In this document: positions 12,430 through 25,454 of the stretch, piece by piece
Layout of the letters: every line of letters starts with the position of its first letter
Position numbering within the stretch: position 1 is the stretch's first letter
Assembly: GCA_032622095.1 (NCBI GenBank)
Contig: CP136061.1
Coordinates: forward strand, 53,643,762-53,707,761
Source: Siphonodentalium dalli
Taxonomy: Eukaryota; Mollusca; Scaphopoda; Gadilida; Siphonodentaliidae
DNA length: 64,000 nt
Direction: 5' to 3'
Translations under genes and position numbers: made by a program
Notes under the pieces: generated by a model
Database searches by the model: none
What the model was told of the DNA's origin: nothing
The model's input: the letters and a program-made list of their open reading frames with translations, nothing else

Positions 12430-14430
12430 TTGTTTATTTGTTTAGTTGGGATTTTACGTCGTTTGAGCCGTTATGCCGCATCACGGCTGAGAGAAACTGA
12501 ATCAGAATTAAGCGAAACAACTGTGTATAAACATAACCGTGTGCTCGATGAAGAAACTGACCATTGTGCAAACACATATAAAACAGAATAGCAAAAAAGG
12601 ACAGCTTTGAGAAGAGCCAAGATATAAAACATGCATAACATTAATGAGCAAAAATACATAATTTAATTCAAGGCTCCGGCATATCATAACATTTGAAGTA
12701 GCTGGTAAACAAGCATCCGGAATGATTGATAAGATAGTTATAATATCTGTTGAATCTGGGTGAATCTTAATCAATTCATCAAGTTGACAATCAAGTGGTA
12801 GACTATTTAAGGGACCCCTCGCCCTAATGCCAGCCACTCTCAACACAATATACATGGAGTCCCATTCCTTCCAAGTTTACTCTTTCTCTCGAAACATCGT
12901 AATGAACTTTGAATACCTGTTTTTCTGAGAGTCGAATTTTGTATAGAATTTGGAGATTTCTGTTTGGAACAATGGAATCATCTTCCTTGACTGGTTTCGG
13001 GGCAAACGTAAAAATTGCAGTAACTGTATCCATTGCATGTGAGAGAAGTTCTGGAACAGGAGTAAGATCATTCTCTTGAACTTGTGTTGCTAGTGATATA
13101 CTGACCAGTTTTGTTTGACTCTGTGTGAGGGCCGGCACCAACATACTGTTTTCTAGAAACGGCAGCTGAGTATGTGACTTGAGAAATTGATGGTCTGGCA
13201 CCATCTCTGTTCTTAGCATCTATATACGATATATGTTTCTAAGCCTTACATCGTTGTATCTTGAATTCATAGTCTCATATGTGACATGAACGATCCGTTG
13301 CAGCATGTGAACCTTAAAAGTTCGAACATTGTTTAGGATTGGTACAATCCTTATGATCACGACCAGAAACAGAACAGCATGCACACATGGTTTCTTTACT
13401 TTTACAATGTTCCTGGTCATGGCCATAGCCCTGGTAATTAAAACATCGTAGTGGATTTGAAACATAGGTACTTATATCTACCTTCATGTACCCAACCTTC
13501 AATATCGGTGTATGTTCGCACCGATTGAAGGTCAGAAGATAACTATTCAGAGGAACTCAGCAGCAGTCTTTGTAAATTTACGGACTTCTGTAACTGGTGC
13601 CAACTGCGTCAATATTTCTGATTCCGAATAATCAGCCATATCACGCGCCACAAGACAGCTCTGCTACTATTCAACGTCTTACGAGGAGTAACCAACACTG
13701 CAGCACAGCATCATATTGAACTTTCTTTGAGCATTCAATCAAGAGAGAGCCACTTTTTGGCCCAGTCCTGATTGGTTTAACAGATTTCAATTGTCCGGCA
13801 AAGCTTTGTAGCGTTTTATCAATGACAAAGATAGAAGGTCATTTCACATTTGGGTCAAAACCAAGAACCAACTACTGAGGGAATACCACAGCATCATTGG
13901 AACGTAGTGAGCCATCAGTCTTACGAGCAATACGTTGTTTTTTGTTTTGAGTTGCCATACGAAAAGCAAAAACTCGACAACTAGCCCAGTAGCCGCCGTG
14001 GACTACTCTTCGAATTCTGGTCTGACCAAAGACTGCTACATAGCTGAAGTTGTGACTCGTTTAGTCACGGCATATAGCAACCTCTCAGTACCTCTCCACA
14101 ATGCGACAGGTGTGACTAGCCGGTTGATTGAGCCGGGTCAACTCAACCACACAGTCTTGAACAGATGTAGGACTAAAGCTAGCTGTCGTATCCGGCCGCC
14201 CTAGTACCTCCCGGACTACACCCACCTCACGGGATGCACCCCACGGCAAACATGGTGCCACATTAGGGGAGTTTTACCATCGCAGTGGGGCGGTAGGCAT
14301 ATTCTACCCCGGACCCACTTGGGGCCTACCATATATGTACCCATGCAGACACGATTCATTACTATATAACAAGGGACACACGTGGAGGGTCTACCGGTAC
14401 CGCGTAATCGTTCTGTTCTGAATTTGGAAA
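12430..14430 (-). mobile_element. LINE remnant with 5' region, ORF1 and 3' end (internally deleted)
   Basis: On the minus strand there is a GC-richer leader (about 14430-13960), a decayed ORF1 (13958-12860) and a 3' region (12860-12430). The 3' region ends in 'cgacgtaaaatcccaac' plus an 'aaataaaca' tail, a common type of LINE/SINE end in invertebrates. No endonuclease or RT lies between ORF1 and the 3' region, so ORF2 is deleted or lost. The leader (14100-14300 on the plus strand: 'gattgagccgggtcaactc', 'ccacctcacgggatgcacc') has no coding signal. Confidence 0.6.
12860..13958 (-). pseudogene. LINE ORF1 with zinc knuckles, broken
   Basis: ORF1 proteins of Jockey/Nimb/I-like LINEs bind the element RNA through gag-type zinc knuckles. 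Here the minus-strand frame 13502-13314 has 'LRCFNYQGYGHDQEHC' (C-x2-[C lost, now Y]-x4-H-x4-C) followed by 'CACCSVSGRDHKDC', a second knuckle. A plausible start codon lies at 13958 with 'MATQNKKQRIARK', a basic N-terminus. Downstream of the knuckles the frame is broken several times (13465-13220, 13219-12824). The first knuckle has lost its second cysteine. This copy is not functional. The family call rests on the knuckle pair and the neighbouring LINE-type 3' end. Confidence 0.65.
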
Positions 14431-17400
14431 CAGCTGATGTATGGTATAAGACTTTGATAAGTCTTTTCTGAGTATATGGAGTCTATATATGGCATCTACT
14501 CATTCATCGACATCTTTTAGTCACCATAACTTGACAATAGTCTGCAATTACTAGGTCTAGTAATACTTTGGATACGATGAGCCACTTCTTATAACCCATG
14601 CACATGAGTGACGTTCTACTGTGCCAATTTGGATTTATATATATATATATGCAATTAATTAAAACTATCACTTTGACCAAGTGTATTCTCTATTCTCATC
14701 AAATTTCCACCACTTTCAAAGACTGTTACATGTACATGTACTTCATGTCGTGGTGATGAAGGATCAATTAGCATGTACTGACATACTAGCCATGTCAAAG
14801 ATAGGTTTGATTTTATTCTCATTTATTAATTTTGGAAGGGTCCTAAAAGTAGACTCGGGCGGTATGGTGGGTAGTCAGGTGCAGGGGGGGTCAACTTTTT
14901 TCAAGCACGTGTGAGGGGTGGGAGTTTGTTCAAGAGGACCCTAAAGCTTTTATCATAGCTCAAAAACATTTTCGACTATATTTTTCAGCTATATTTGTCT
15001 TTAAAACTTCGACATAATGCAATGTTGACATCAAATCCGCCATAAGGCAGTAATTTTGGATTGTGTATTGTAAAATCCTTAATATACGAGTATCTGTCGG
15101 TCTAGGTCACCCATAACATAAAATACATGGACACATTGCAGAAGCAATCACTATCATGTCAAACTAGGCTAATCACATACACCAACCTGTGTCATGTAGT
15201 TGATTGGAATCAGACAATAAGTTGCGAACATTATATTATGAAACAAGAACCAATGCCAATAAGCTTCTATGTTATTAATCTGTCTTGATACAGACTATTC
15301 AATATACACACATATGCAGACATGTGTCAATCACTTACATGTATTTACTAAGAAAATACAGATAATAACAAGCGCTCACTCCTTACAAGAGCCTGTACAA
15401 TTCACCAGCTCATAACATGGTGATACGAACATGTTGAAACACTGAAATAGGTTGTGGAGCTAGCGCTTTAAAGTTCCCATTCGACGACATAGGATATGTT
15501 GGTATTTATACAATAACAGTTGTATGGCTTCAACTCCTATTTAAGTGTTTACTCACACAGAATGCACTGAAATATATTCACAGTGGGGTTTCTTCTGAAT
15601 GATTGCGTCTTTCTGGGGGTGGTTCTCGAAAAATGGACGGACCATGGCCAAATGTACAACCCTATCATACATCCATATACGTCTGAAAAAAAATTCCGAC
15701 CCCCCCCCCCCCCAATACAGGGAGCGGAACAAAACTTCGATGCTATGTCTGCAAATTATTTCAAGAATCAAGACCGCCCCTTATTATATATGCTGGTAGT
15801 AACAGTGCAAGGTTAACATGTTATTAAGTAGTTATTTATTTTTGGTGTACACTTGATCGTTATTTACAATCTGAATCTGAATGTATTGGGTTGATATTGA
15901 TTTTATTTTAACAATGTACACACATATTACGTTAGCTCAGAGTAAATCAGGCCCATTAGAGAATTACAGTTTTAGATGCTGTTTCCCCCGTCCTGCATAC
16001 CACTAACCCATCATCATGTGTACATGAGCACTTTTAGCGCGTATAATTTCACTGCTTAATTTAGTTTTGCAAATACTGCATCACTCTCCCGGGATTCTGG
16101 CAACGGCGTCATTCGCTTTAAAGTACTTTGTAACACATAATTATATTAGGGTGAGTAGAACTTGCTTACACAAGCGATTGTCCATGCAAGATCTTGTAAT
16201 TTGCAATCGTGCTGCAATGAAAGTCAACCTTGTTAATTTAGTTTGGAATTGATTGATGTTTTATTGACCTCCATCATAGGAGATTATATGTATACACTCT
16301 CCGAAATATTCAAATTATTTTTCAGTGAGTTTATCCTTCAGCACCAACGAGGAATCAAATTTATATCACCAACCCAGAAATTGTATTCGCTATCAATGTC
16401 TCTATACGCACGCTGGTTCTCCAAGCTTCATAATAGAAAACACTGGCTCAAGTTACCGCTCCTGACTGAGATTGTCGCTCTAAACCGCACGCGAAAGGCA
16501 CGTAAATAAGTGTGAAAGCCGCCTTGTTTCATATCCTGCCGATTTTGCCAATTATTTGTTCAGTTATTTCAACTGTTTAGCTATTTGTACTGAAAATTCG
16601 CGGCGCCAATGATAAACTTCTCTTTGTTGGACAATTCTGGAGAATTATAGTAGAATTATATACAGGGGAGAGGAGTTGAAATAACTTGTGCTCAGATCCC
16701 CATTGTACTCCCATCATCTTTTTCAGCCCGTGTATTATTGCTATTCTATGTTTATATGGGATGTTCAACAAAATTTGAAATGAAGATGAATGAAATAGCA
16801 GGTTATATCAAAGGTAATTGGTTAGAATATGTTATTTCGTAGTGCAGCAGTTGACTGATGCTATATCAAACTCATGTGGTTAGAGTGTTCATTGCTCTTG
16901 CTGCATTTCAATGTCGGATGGAAATTGTATATAGATTTGGAAAAATAACCAATACTAGTATATGTTCGATTCATTTGATTGCTTTGTTTGTAAACAGGGC
17001 GAACGTTGCCGTGGAGTCAACGACAACAGTCAGAGAAATAGTGCCATGCAGAATATAAGGTCGTGTCGTTTCGTGAACCGAGGAGCAAGGCTCATAAGTC
17101 GTTATCGGCGGAGAGAAGACATCCACATATACATCGGAATTCAGAATAGATTTATGATAAATTTCCAAATGCTGTTTGCGACCGTTCATCACAGAGCCGG
17201 ATTGATAGGAAAACATGATACGCCAGATTTCAATTTCATAGCGAACAGAACCTGTAGGCTGCATAATGTTTGATCATTGACAGTGGTCCGGTTGATCAAT
17301 CGGCCTGGTGAGCTCGGCTCCAAATCGTCCAACAATCTAATGGACTTTTGATAGAGTGTGGAAGTTCGGGACAAAGGTAACGACACCAACCCATCAGTAT
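14431..17400. other. Intergenic, with a poly-C element at 15555-15715
   Basis: No gene is recognised. At 15555-15715 a segment ending in a run of 14 C ('aaaaaaaattccgacccc') is a reverse-oriented relative of the poly-G element at about 3500. A weaker G-run with the same flavour lies at 14870-14930. The segment at about 14677-14711 ('caagtgtattctctattc') is also found near 34198-34232, a short shared repeat. The frames at 16971-17264 and 16962-17273 overlap on opposite strands and show no motif. Confidence 0.45.
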
Positions 17401-18073
17401 GAGTAATAATCTTGAACAGTGTTTTAACGATCTTCTATCGCCCTCTGTCTTTTCTTTGGAATATACCGTCATCCAGAAATTGTGAGAGGTGTGAGGTTGT
17501 TTATTTCAAGAATTTGGGAGATATCAGGAACATAATCAGACGTGAACTTTTTGAATAGACGCTGTTGGTGAGCTTTGTGAACATTCTGAGTTGAGTTTGG
17601 TATTGCAGAGGTAAGTTAATATGATTTCACAGGAAACAATTTCCTGACGTGGATTTCCCATTCAATGGACCGACATAAAATCAAGTAATCGCATGCATGG
17701 ATAGTTTTGTACTAGCTCTTAGTCATAATGACTGAATGCTTTCTACGCATTTCCGGAGCGACAGTTCCATTAGCATAGGGATAGAGACATACTGCATTGT
17801 CAACAGTTCACACCAGTGCAGTGCTTTAGGAATAACAAATAACAATACATTTCAGACATGTGTCAGTGGCGTAGTAAGTTATCTCCGCGTGCGATAGAAG
17901 ATATTTCTTCACATGTTCTGTTATAGACTAAATGTCAATTTGATGTCCATGTGGCGAATGTATCTTGTAAAAGTCCTGAATGTGTATCCTCCCCTTGTTC
18001 TGGAATTGCGTTTGGATCTAAATACCACATCATGTGGGCTTTGAATGAGAAACCTTCGACTCGTTGTAGACAA

Positions 18074-19513
18074 TTACATTGCTCTTGGTTCAGGAGAATG
18101 AAAATCGCTACTTGACACTATATTGGTCGCATGTGTCCATTGGGCTGTCGAGATATGGAATGTTGGACTCAGCTGTGTGATCGTTAGAACACCAATGAGG
18201 TAATTAGTATAAATTCGATAGCAAAAAGTTGAGTTGATACACTCTTGCCTTGTTCCTTGTTTAATAGAAAGGGAATTTGACAGGCATCCATTGTATATGC
18301 CATGTACCATGCAAACGGTCATTCTTGAAAAACCGATGTAAATGAACTTGAATAGGAGTTCAGTATGCCATAACTTGTCAAATGTATTTTTAGAATTAAA
18401 GATGGCTATGTATATTGTTTTCGTGCTGATATGATATACAGCCATCGTGTTGCTATCAACGAATCGTCTTCTCAATACATATTAAAAGACTTTGTATTCA
18501 CGGAAAGTATGGATATCGCCCGGTAACTACATGCATGTATCTGGAAGAGTAGACATTGTTGGTGCTCATTTGTACAGTGGAACGATATTATCCGCTGTTG
18601 GTGATGTGAGAATCCATTTGAATTTCAGGAACGAGTTGACAGATTAGCTCAAACATAACAATAGCGAATCAGTTCCTTGTTGCATGTATTTGTTATGCCG
18701 TCATGACCGCATGCCATATTTGAGCCTTTGTATCACAATATGGATTGCCTCGCACGTAATTCCAAAGCAACGAGCGCACTTTCTATTGTATTTAAGAATT
18801 CAGAAACTTTCCGTTCTACATAAGAAAGGGTCTTCCTGTGGGGTTGGGCTGTATAGTTATTCGAAATATGTGGCCCAGGCAGAGCGGTTGTCGTCAGAGT
18901 TCCAAGACAATTTCATTCCATAGCTGAAGAGATGTCGGGTAGCGCATTTTGTCGCTATCGTAACCAGCGCCAACATAGTGTATGATTTCTCCTCCCATGC
19001 GAGGTAAGTGTGAATCTTAGTTGCATTTGATAGTTTTTAACCCTATCTATATTAAATCATCATTGATGCGTAGTTGTCCCATATTAATGTTCAGATAATA
19101 CTATTATCTAAATATTTCACCCCATCTGCACTTTATAACCTTAACATCTATCCAAATGAATAATAGACCATTCCGATGTACACTTTTTAACTGAGTGGGA
19201 GAAGCCATTTAGTATAGAAATGGATAACTGCATTTCTATGTGTGCTCCGGAATTCACGTTTTGATTATTTGTACTTCACATACATGTAATTTCGTTCGTT
19301 TTTTATGTGTGGTTTGCCTGCTTCTAGCCACTCTCGATGCAAAGAAAGTGTATTTATTTTCTTCATTCCAATAAGACTTGAGTGTTTTAAGTGTTTTTTT
19401 GAAGATTTAAGCAGAGCAGCATATAGAACTGTGCGCAAAGCATCAACTATGTATTCATAGAAAGATGTGATGTCGTTTTTGGATTGGCTAACGCGATTGC
19501 ACCTCACACCCAA
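18074..19513 (-). pseudogene. Highly decayed LINE reverse transcriptase region
   Basis: The minus frame 18475-18074 retains a recognisable RT core: 'AIFNSKNTFDKLWHTELLF' corresponds to the F-D-x-A-F-D-x-V/L-W-H block, and 'SIKQGTRQECINSTFCYRIYTNYLI' to the x-x-G-x-R-Q-G-C-x-L-S-P-x-L-F block. The first catalytic Asp is replaced (N in 'FNSKNTFD'), and the downstream YADD region is not visible. Upstream, 19513-19265 has a linker-like stretch with 'FYEYIVDALRTVLYAALLK' and 'SLHREWLEAGKP', as seen between endonuclease and RT in several LINEs. The segment between them is open only in fragments. This is an old, dead copy whose outer limits I cannot fix. Confidence 0.6.
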
Positions 19514-20019
19514 AGTGTTTTTGTATAATTTGTTTTTCCATTATAGGGTTCCACGCATTAGACAATTTTTGGTTGCTATTGGCTAGGATATAACATAAAT
19601 GTCTGGGAGAGTTATTTTACATAAGATCGGCATGTGATTTGAAGTAGTAACAGCACCGTCAGACATAATCCGGCAGTCAGTCACTAAGTCTTTATCACAA
19701 TAGACCTAAGAAATTACGCCGTTACTCCCAATGGACTTGCGCCGGAGTTGAGCTGATCGATGTAGCTTTTAATTCAAGGTAACTATGCGTATTGCATGTA
19801 TTCTTAATCGTTACTGTTGATATACGTTTTATGTATAACTGAATGCCAATGATTCTACAATATTTGAAACAAGGGAACATCTTTGTATACAAATAGGCAG
19901 TACAATAATGAGTGTGGTTGCAGAATTGATAACTCTGTAGAAGTTTGAGGTTAAAGAATTTGTGGCGATCGGTTCTGATTCGGATGGTCAAACATCATCA
20001 AAATCGATCCTATTATAAC

Positions 20020-21261
20020 TAAATATGACCTATCTCCCAATCTTAAACCCCAGCTTTGTTCTTTATCTTCAATCTTCCGAATGGGTTCTTTATACCACGC
20101 TGTATACCATAAGTCGACATTTCTAATCTATAATGTTCATGTCTCCCAATTTATGTACATTGAGCTCACACAGGACCTCTAACAGATAAATAGTTTGCTT
20201 ATACACCCACCAACAAAAACAAACATTTGCATAATGCTTATTTGTCGGTAGTGGTGTGCTGCTCATTTGCATACCATTGTGTATTTTACATGTCAGTAAT
20301 AGAGTTACTGTTCTTCTTCGGTCCGCATACAATGTAAACAATACGTTCGTGCCCAAAATAAAATACTACATTCACGTAGAAACAAGGGCAATTCGCCCAC
20401 CGAAGCATGGCAATTACTCCTCAAAACGTGGCCATCGCCGAATATGTTTACCGCGAATTAAGTTAACAGCCCGGATAGCCGCTGTGTATGGGTGAGCTTC
20501 CATGACACCCCCGGACTGTTATTGCCACTAAAATCACCCCAGACACCACAGAGGCGGTCCGGGCTAGTATGGGCTGGTCCGGGCTGGTCGTGGCGTTGTT
20601 CAGTCAAACCGCTAACGAGTGGTCCATTATGGAGTATGTCTAACAACCTGGGTCGATGGGATGGTCTAGTGGTACAAGAGTTACGTGACGAGTTGGTAGG
20701 ACCTCGTTAGATGACTTTAATTGTGATATGACAATATCAAGCACCAATGGTGACAGCCACAGTGGTACATACCTGCATAGCTGGACATTAGTAAGTACGT
20801 TAGTCCAACGATGTAACATCCAGATATGTTTATTTGATCGCAGTCAGTAGATGTGCAAGTTTAGAGTTGTCAATCCTTAGTCAATATTATGAGCATCGTC
20901 ATTGCAATGTTTAAGAATGCTGCTATCAAGAACTGACGTATATCCAGTTGGCATTAGACACAACGCGACTAAGACTGTTTGGTCACTAAAGTAACCAGTG
21001 TTAGCCACTCTTTGAATCCTCTTTGAATGAATATTCCGGTTATTTTCAAGTGTGATAAAATTTTCCAAATTGTATAGAGTCAACGGATTTCACCAGCATG
21101 AACTATCGTCAATTAAATTGATTGTCAAAATCCACAGATGCAGATCCCACTCAACTGAACTTTTCTGCCATGAATACTCCTATATGTGGCTTGAGTGTTG
21201 AAAGATTAACAAAGATGAACTCACTATGAACGTAGCTCTAAGTTAAAGTGGCTCTGTAACA
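20020..21261. other. Intergenic, no firm feature
   Basis: No gene is recognised. The interval 20510-20710 is GC-richer than its surroundings and contains 'tggtctagtggtacaag', which resembles a tRNA A box, but no B box or tRNA fold follows, so no RNA gene is called. Confidence 0.4.
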
Positions 21262-21752
21262 TTTTAACAACACATTAAATAAAATATCAACAAAATAAGC
21301 ATTGATATTTACTTCTAGGTCACCAAAGGTCATGAATGGTTTAAACTTACTTTTATTTTGGAATTGGTAATGCAGAAAAATTACAATTATTCCAGATCCT
21401 CCTCTGACCATGTGCACCAAAGTATGAAGTGACCTGGATAATTCTGTAAAATATGTGGGGAAGCCCCAAAATACATGCAGCAGTTGCATGAACAGATTTA
21501 CATTCCAAAACCATGTGATCGCTTCAGTGTCTAATATGAGAGCTTAGAGTTTCGAAATCAACTGTAAACATCTGAGGGGTCTAGGTTTCATGTCATGCTT
21601 AACTGCCAAAGTCATGGTTCAGGTGTTAAATTGAACTAATTATTTTTTTCTGGATTCCCAAATAAATTCAAGCGTACACCAGTCATGACCTTTGGTGACG
21701 TATAAGAAAATATAATTCCTTATTTTGTTGACAGTAAACTTTGTTTGTTGAG
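21262..21752. mobile_element. Inverted-repeat element (MITE-like), about 490 bp
   Basis: The arms at about 21285-21370 and 21650-21738 are imperfect reverse complements over roughly 85 bp, sharing 'tcaacaaaataag', 'gtcaccaaaggtcatga' and 'ttattt.ggaat'. The centre is non-coding. Size and long terminal inverted repeats suit a non-autonomous DNA transposon. The ends are not sharply defined and I could not assign a superfamily. Confidence 0.6.
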
Positions 21753-23660
21753 ATACTTTTTAGAGAGGCAATACATCTAAGTAGCGACTACGACTGGTTA
21801 GTTTACAACAGTATTACGTTGAAAGCTAGTACAAAATATAATAATTATGTGGTAATCATTGTGTCCCAATATGTCTCATATATTTATATCTATTGTTCTT
21901 GTTTTAGAAAAAATTATGTGTAAATCAATATATACCCACCAGGTATGTTTTGGCTTCTCATGAACACAACTAACCAATACTGTTATATATATATGGTACA
22001 AAATGTACGTCATCCAATTATGCTCATGTTTTAACTGTAGTCGTGATATCCTAATCGTCACAATAGATAAGGTATCCGTTTCTACGGTTTGTACCAAAAA
22101 CTTCATTTAAACTTATGTGAAACACTCCGGTAGGCTGATCAAATATAGAATGGAGAATAATCTTGATCGAAGTAGTTATTTTACAAATATTATATCCAAA
22201 TTGACAACACGCACTGTCATTCTTACATATCAATTAAATGCAGTGACTCTCGATGGGGAAATCGTTTTCTTTAGTTTGTCGCCGATAGTTGCGTCTGGAA
22301 TCAAGAAGTATATATATATTACAATTGAGCGTAGTTCAGACGACGTTTTCTATGGAGTGGTACGGTCGATTTGCTTGAGATTTTCGGCGATGTTAGTGGA
22401 ATGCTACATTCCCCCAATTGGCATGGTATGAATACTAACTTATTAGTTTCGCGCCCCGAACAAGTCCATAATATGTCTTGTCTTAATATGTTTTGTGTAA
22501 TGACAGCTGTCATCAATTGCACGCGTTGTGCATAACTAATTAATTGAAGACTCGTTGTCCTTAAACTAATTTTCCTTAAATACATCAGGCTATTGCATGA
22601 CGACCCAATAAAGGTATACAAAATAAAGAGGGGGCATTAGTACAAAATGAAGATCGAACACAGCAATAAATATGTCAGAAATTCGACCAATGTGGAATAT
22701 GCTTCCAAATGAAGTCGTTAAAGCTGAAACTTTAAACCAGTTCAAGGATTTGTTAGACTACCACTATATGTTGATATACATGTACATCACCAAACAAACC
22801 TCCCATATAATATTGTTTTGGTAATGAGTACAATTAGTAAGCTCCGGGCCTAAGAGCCGATCAGACTCGTTCCGCGAAATATATGATGAAAAATATATGA
22901 TAATCTAGTAGATCGTGCAAAGCGGAAAGCTCATTGTATACGATTAACCATGCGTTGCCATTTATACGAAACGGATTTTTTTGTACTCCTTTCTCATAAT
23001 GAACTAGTCGCTACTGATAACAATCGCGAATATGGTGCTATACGTCACTAGAATTGTGTTCTTTTTTGTGTTCAATCATCGAGCCTACCACTGACTGTGA
23101 TCAGTGCTGATAACATAATTAAGTACAAACTTATTACGGCACATGACACTAAATCACCTTACTGTGAGTTGCAAGAAATGTGTGCGGCACTATTCTCTCA
23201 CAAACGGACTTGTACTATGGTGTACTATAAGCTAAGGACATTGTACCATTAGATAATTGGTTAATTATCTTGCATCTGTGTCTGTAGAAACTTCATGCAA
23301 ATAATTATTATTTTTATGGCGACTATGACTGATGAAATTATGTCGAAGCTTTTTCCTCAGCGGCTGTCATTTAGGAATCATACTATCACATGGTTTTACA
23401 TTGTTTGTCTCATAGCTGACCAATCGGAATGAACCACGTTGAGACAAAGGATTCAATACTACATGGTCTTGATAATAGAAAAATACTTCATTCTGAATAG
23501 TGAACCGAGTAACATGTTTTCCCCGCATGGTTGCTTGTACTTTGACAATTGTGTTTATCAGTTGAAATAAATAATGTCATGTCTGAGAATTGTGAACAAA
23601 TTTAGTGGGTGACGTTGAATCCTGGAGGTGCAGAGGTCGACCGACATCTCCTGGACTAAG
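21753..23660. other. Intergenic, no feature seen
   Basis: The open frames here (for example 22117-22431 plus and 22319-22621 minus) overlap on opposite strands and carry no recognisable domain. I see no repeat with clear ends. Confidence 0.4.
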
Positions 23661-24460
23661 TAATGAAGGCGACAGACCGAAAAGATGTGATATTTGAAGA
23701 AAGCATTCACCCAGCTGTCCTTGAATGCGGTAATCCTCACAGGGGAACAAACATACCAGTGTGATATACACAAGGTCGTGGCGACAAGGGGTTTGTGGTG
23801 TCTCACTTCACTCAATGATTGGCCATTTCATGCATGTTTGCCAACCAGTATTTAATGCAAAAGTCAAAAACTTCCTGCTTAATTATGGTAAATTTCGAGG
23901 TAGGAAGAAATAACCACCTGATGGAAAGTTTTAAATCATCGACCGGGGGAGACTATTTCAAACAATGAATTCCTCAGTTGAAAAGCTGTTGATACCATGA
24001 AACCAAAAGAGCGGATGAGAACGAAATTTAACTGAATTGAAAATTCCGTCTGGATAAAAGAGTGCAGTGGGAAATTGCAAGTTGGGCACCATCAAACCAC
24101 CTCCCTGTGTAAACACATGAAGACGTGATGAATGGTCGCAGATTTATTAAACAATTCCGCAATACTATACTGTGGCATGGTTCGCACCTTGGAATTATTA
24201 ACGACCACGCAGGTAACCTTAGATATTTATTGCGAGAGTAACTTATTATTATTTCCACCATCCTTTCACCTAGAAACTAAGTGAGATCAGTCAATTTGCA
24301 ACCGTTTTCGCGTAGTTTCATGGCACAACAAATGCACATTCCACGTTACTCATCAAGAGGGTGTAACTGTAATTGATCTGGATTGTGCGTCCCGTGACAA
24401 CCTGAACCCTGATCAACACGTTTTTCTATTTTCAACACATTCGATGTCAATGGACCTATC
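23661..24460 (-). repeat. Third (partial) copy of the acetyltransferase duplication unit
   Basis: This stretch aligns by eye with 49880-50600 (3' flank and last codons of copy B) and, after removal of an inserted element, with 25371-26330 (copy A). Shared blocks include 'aaccaaaagagc', 'cagtgggaaattgcaagtt', 'agacgtgatgaatggtcg' and 'cgcgtagtttcatggc'. It is colinear and on the same strand as A and B, so it marks a third tandem unit of which only the 3' end remains. Confidence 0.75.
24322..24455 (-). pseudogene. GNAT acetyltransferase 3'-end remnant (copy C)
   Basis: About 130 bp correspond to the last codons of the terminal exon of copies A and B: 'aaatgcacattcca', 'gacaacctgaacc' and 'ttctattttcaaca' are shared. 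Small indels and an in-frame stop break the reading frame, and the rest of the gene is missing upstream; the SINE at 24590 lies a little further on. It is a truncated pseudogene. Confidence 0.75.
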
Positions 24461-24589
24461 CAGAGCTGTCCATAAAATAATTATTAACAGATATTTTCGA
24501 TCAATCAGCGATTGAACCGGTCTGTAGCTGCATACAAATTCTGATGCCATCTTTATTCACCTTAATTTGGATATCCATGCATACATTCA

Positions 24590-24902
24590 GTGGGGGCCGG
24601 GGCCTCGGTGGCTCAGTCGGTTAGGGGTACCACTCCAAGTCGTTTCGCCATCCAGCGCTGGCGATAAGGGCTCAAATCCACATGTCTCCATCGTGGACAT
24701 TGTAACTCGAAATCGTTATCAGGTGGAGTTGCCAGATACTCGCCGATGGCCGATGGTTTGCCGCACATGGTCGACGAGTTTATCAGACAATGAAATCACT
24801 GTTATATTAGCTGTGCGGATTTCCCCCATCACTAAAACTGGCAATGTCGTGATATGGCCTTAGTTGCCGAAAGCGAAAATAAACCCCAATCAATCAATCA
24901 AC
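24590..24902 (+). mobile_element. tRNA-derived SINE with target-site duplication
   Basis: The head contains an A-box-like 'tggctcagtcgg' and a B-box-like 'gggctcaaatcc' about 50 bp later, spaced as in a tRNA promoter. The tail ends in 'aaaccccaatcaatcaatc', an (ATCA)n repeat. The element is flanked by a 10-bp direct repeat, 'catacattca', at 24580-24589 and 24903-24912, the expected target-site duplication of LINE-driven retroposition. The element is therefore delimited to about 313 bp. RNA polymerase III would read it from left to right. The open frame across it is incidental. Confidence 0.88.
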
Positions 24903-25274
24903 CATACATTCATAGTTAAATTGGCTATATTCAAACATCATTTTTTTGGTCAAATCATAATGCACTGAAATGTCTATTAGCGCCATGGTGTTGGGAATTT
25001 ATCCATGGTTATAACACAAATTTTCATTTTGTATGACACTTGTCATAATTTTCACAATTAAAGGTGAAAAGAGTGTATGTTCTCCGGTGTAGCTATGTAT
25101 ATAAAAGAGTAGGATCTGTCTATTCGCGATTTTTCTTCCAGACCCCTGGATCGATTTCAACTAAATTTGGTGTGGTGACTCGGGGTTCCCTGGCGGACGT
25201 TATAACAGCGTTTATTTTTTTAATTTAAATTTGTTTTGTTTAAATTAATTTTTATTTTATTTTGTTGTTAAATT

Positions 25275-25368
25275 TTAATTGGGTCAGCAGTTCAATCTAA
25301 AAACATACAATAATTAAATTGAGTCAGCAGTTAAGTCTAAAAAATACATTAATTAAATTAAATTAAAT
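25275..25368. repeat. Two-copy 46-bp tandem repeat in AT-rich DNA
   Basis: The unit 'taattgggtcagcagtt...' and its neighbour 'taaattgagtcagcagtt...' follow one another, embedded in a stretch made almost only of 'ttaaa/aattt' words (25205-25375). Confidence 0.6.
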
Positions 25369-25454
25369 GGAAAGTATCCAACCATCGACAGGGGGTGGGT
25401 ATTTTGAAAATATTCCCCAGTCGAAAATCTTGACATACCAGTTAGAAAAATTAA

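Noticed and set aside
12508-12855. 115-codon minus-strand frame
   Set aside because: It lies in the 3' non-coding part of a LINE and has no motif.
16962-17389. Overlapping frames of about 100 codons on both strands
   Set aside because: No motif, opposite-strand overlap and no repeat or splice support.
20510-20710. Possible tRNA or SINE ('tggtctagtggtacaag')
   Set aside because: Only an A-box-like segment is present. No B box, no cloverleaf and no target duplication.
22117-22621. 104- and 100-codon frames on opposite strands
   Set aside because: Mutually overlapping and without recognisable domain; AT-rich chance frames.
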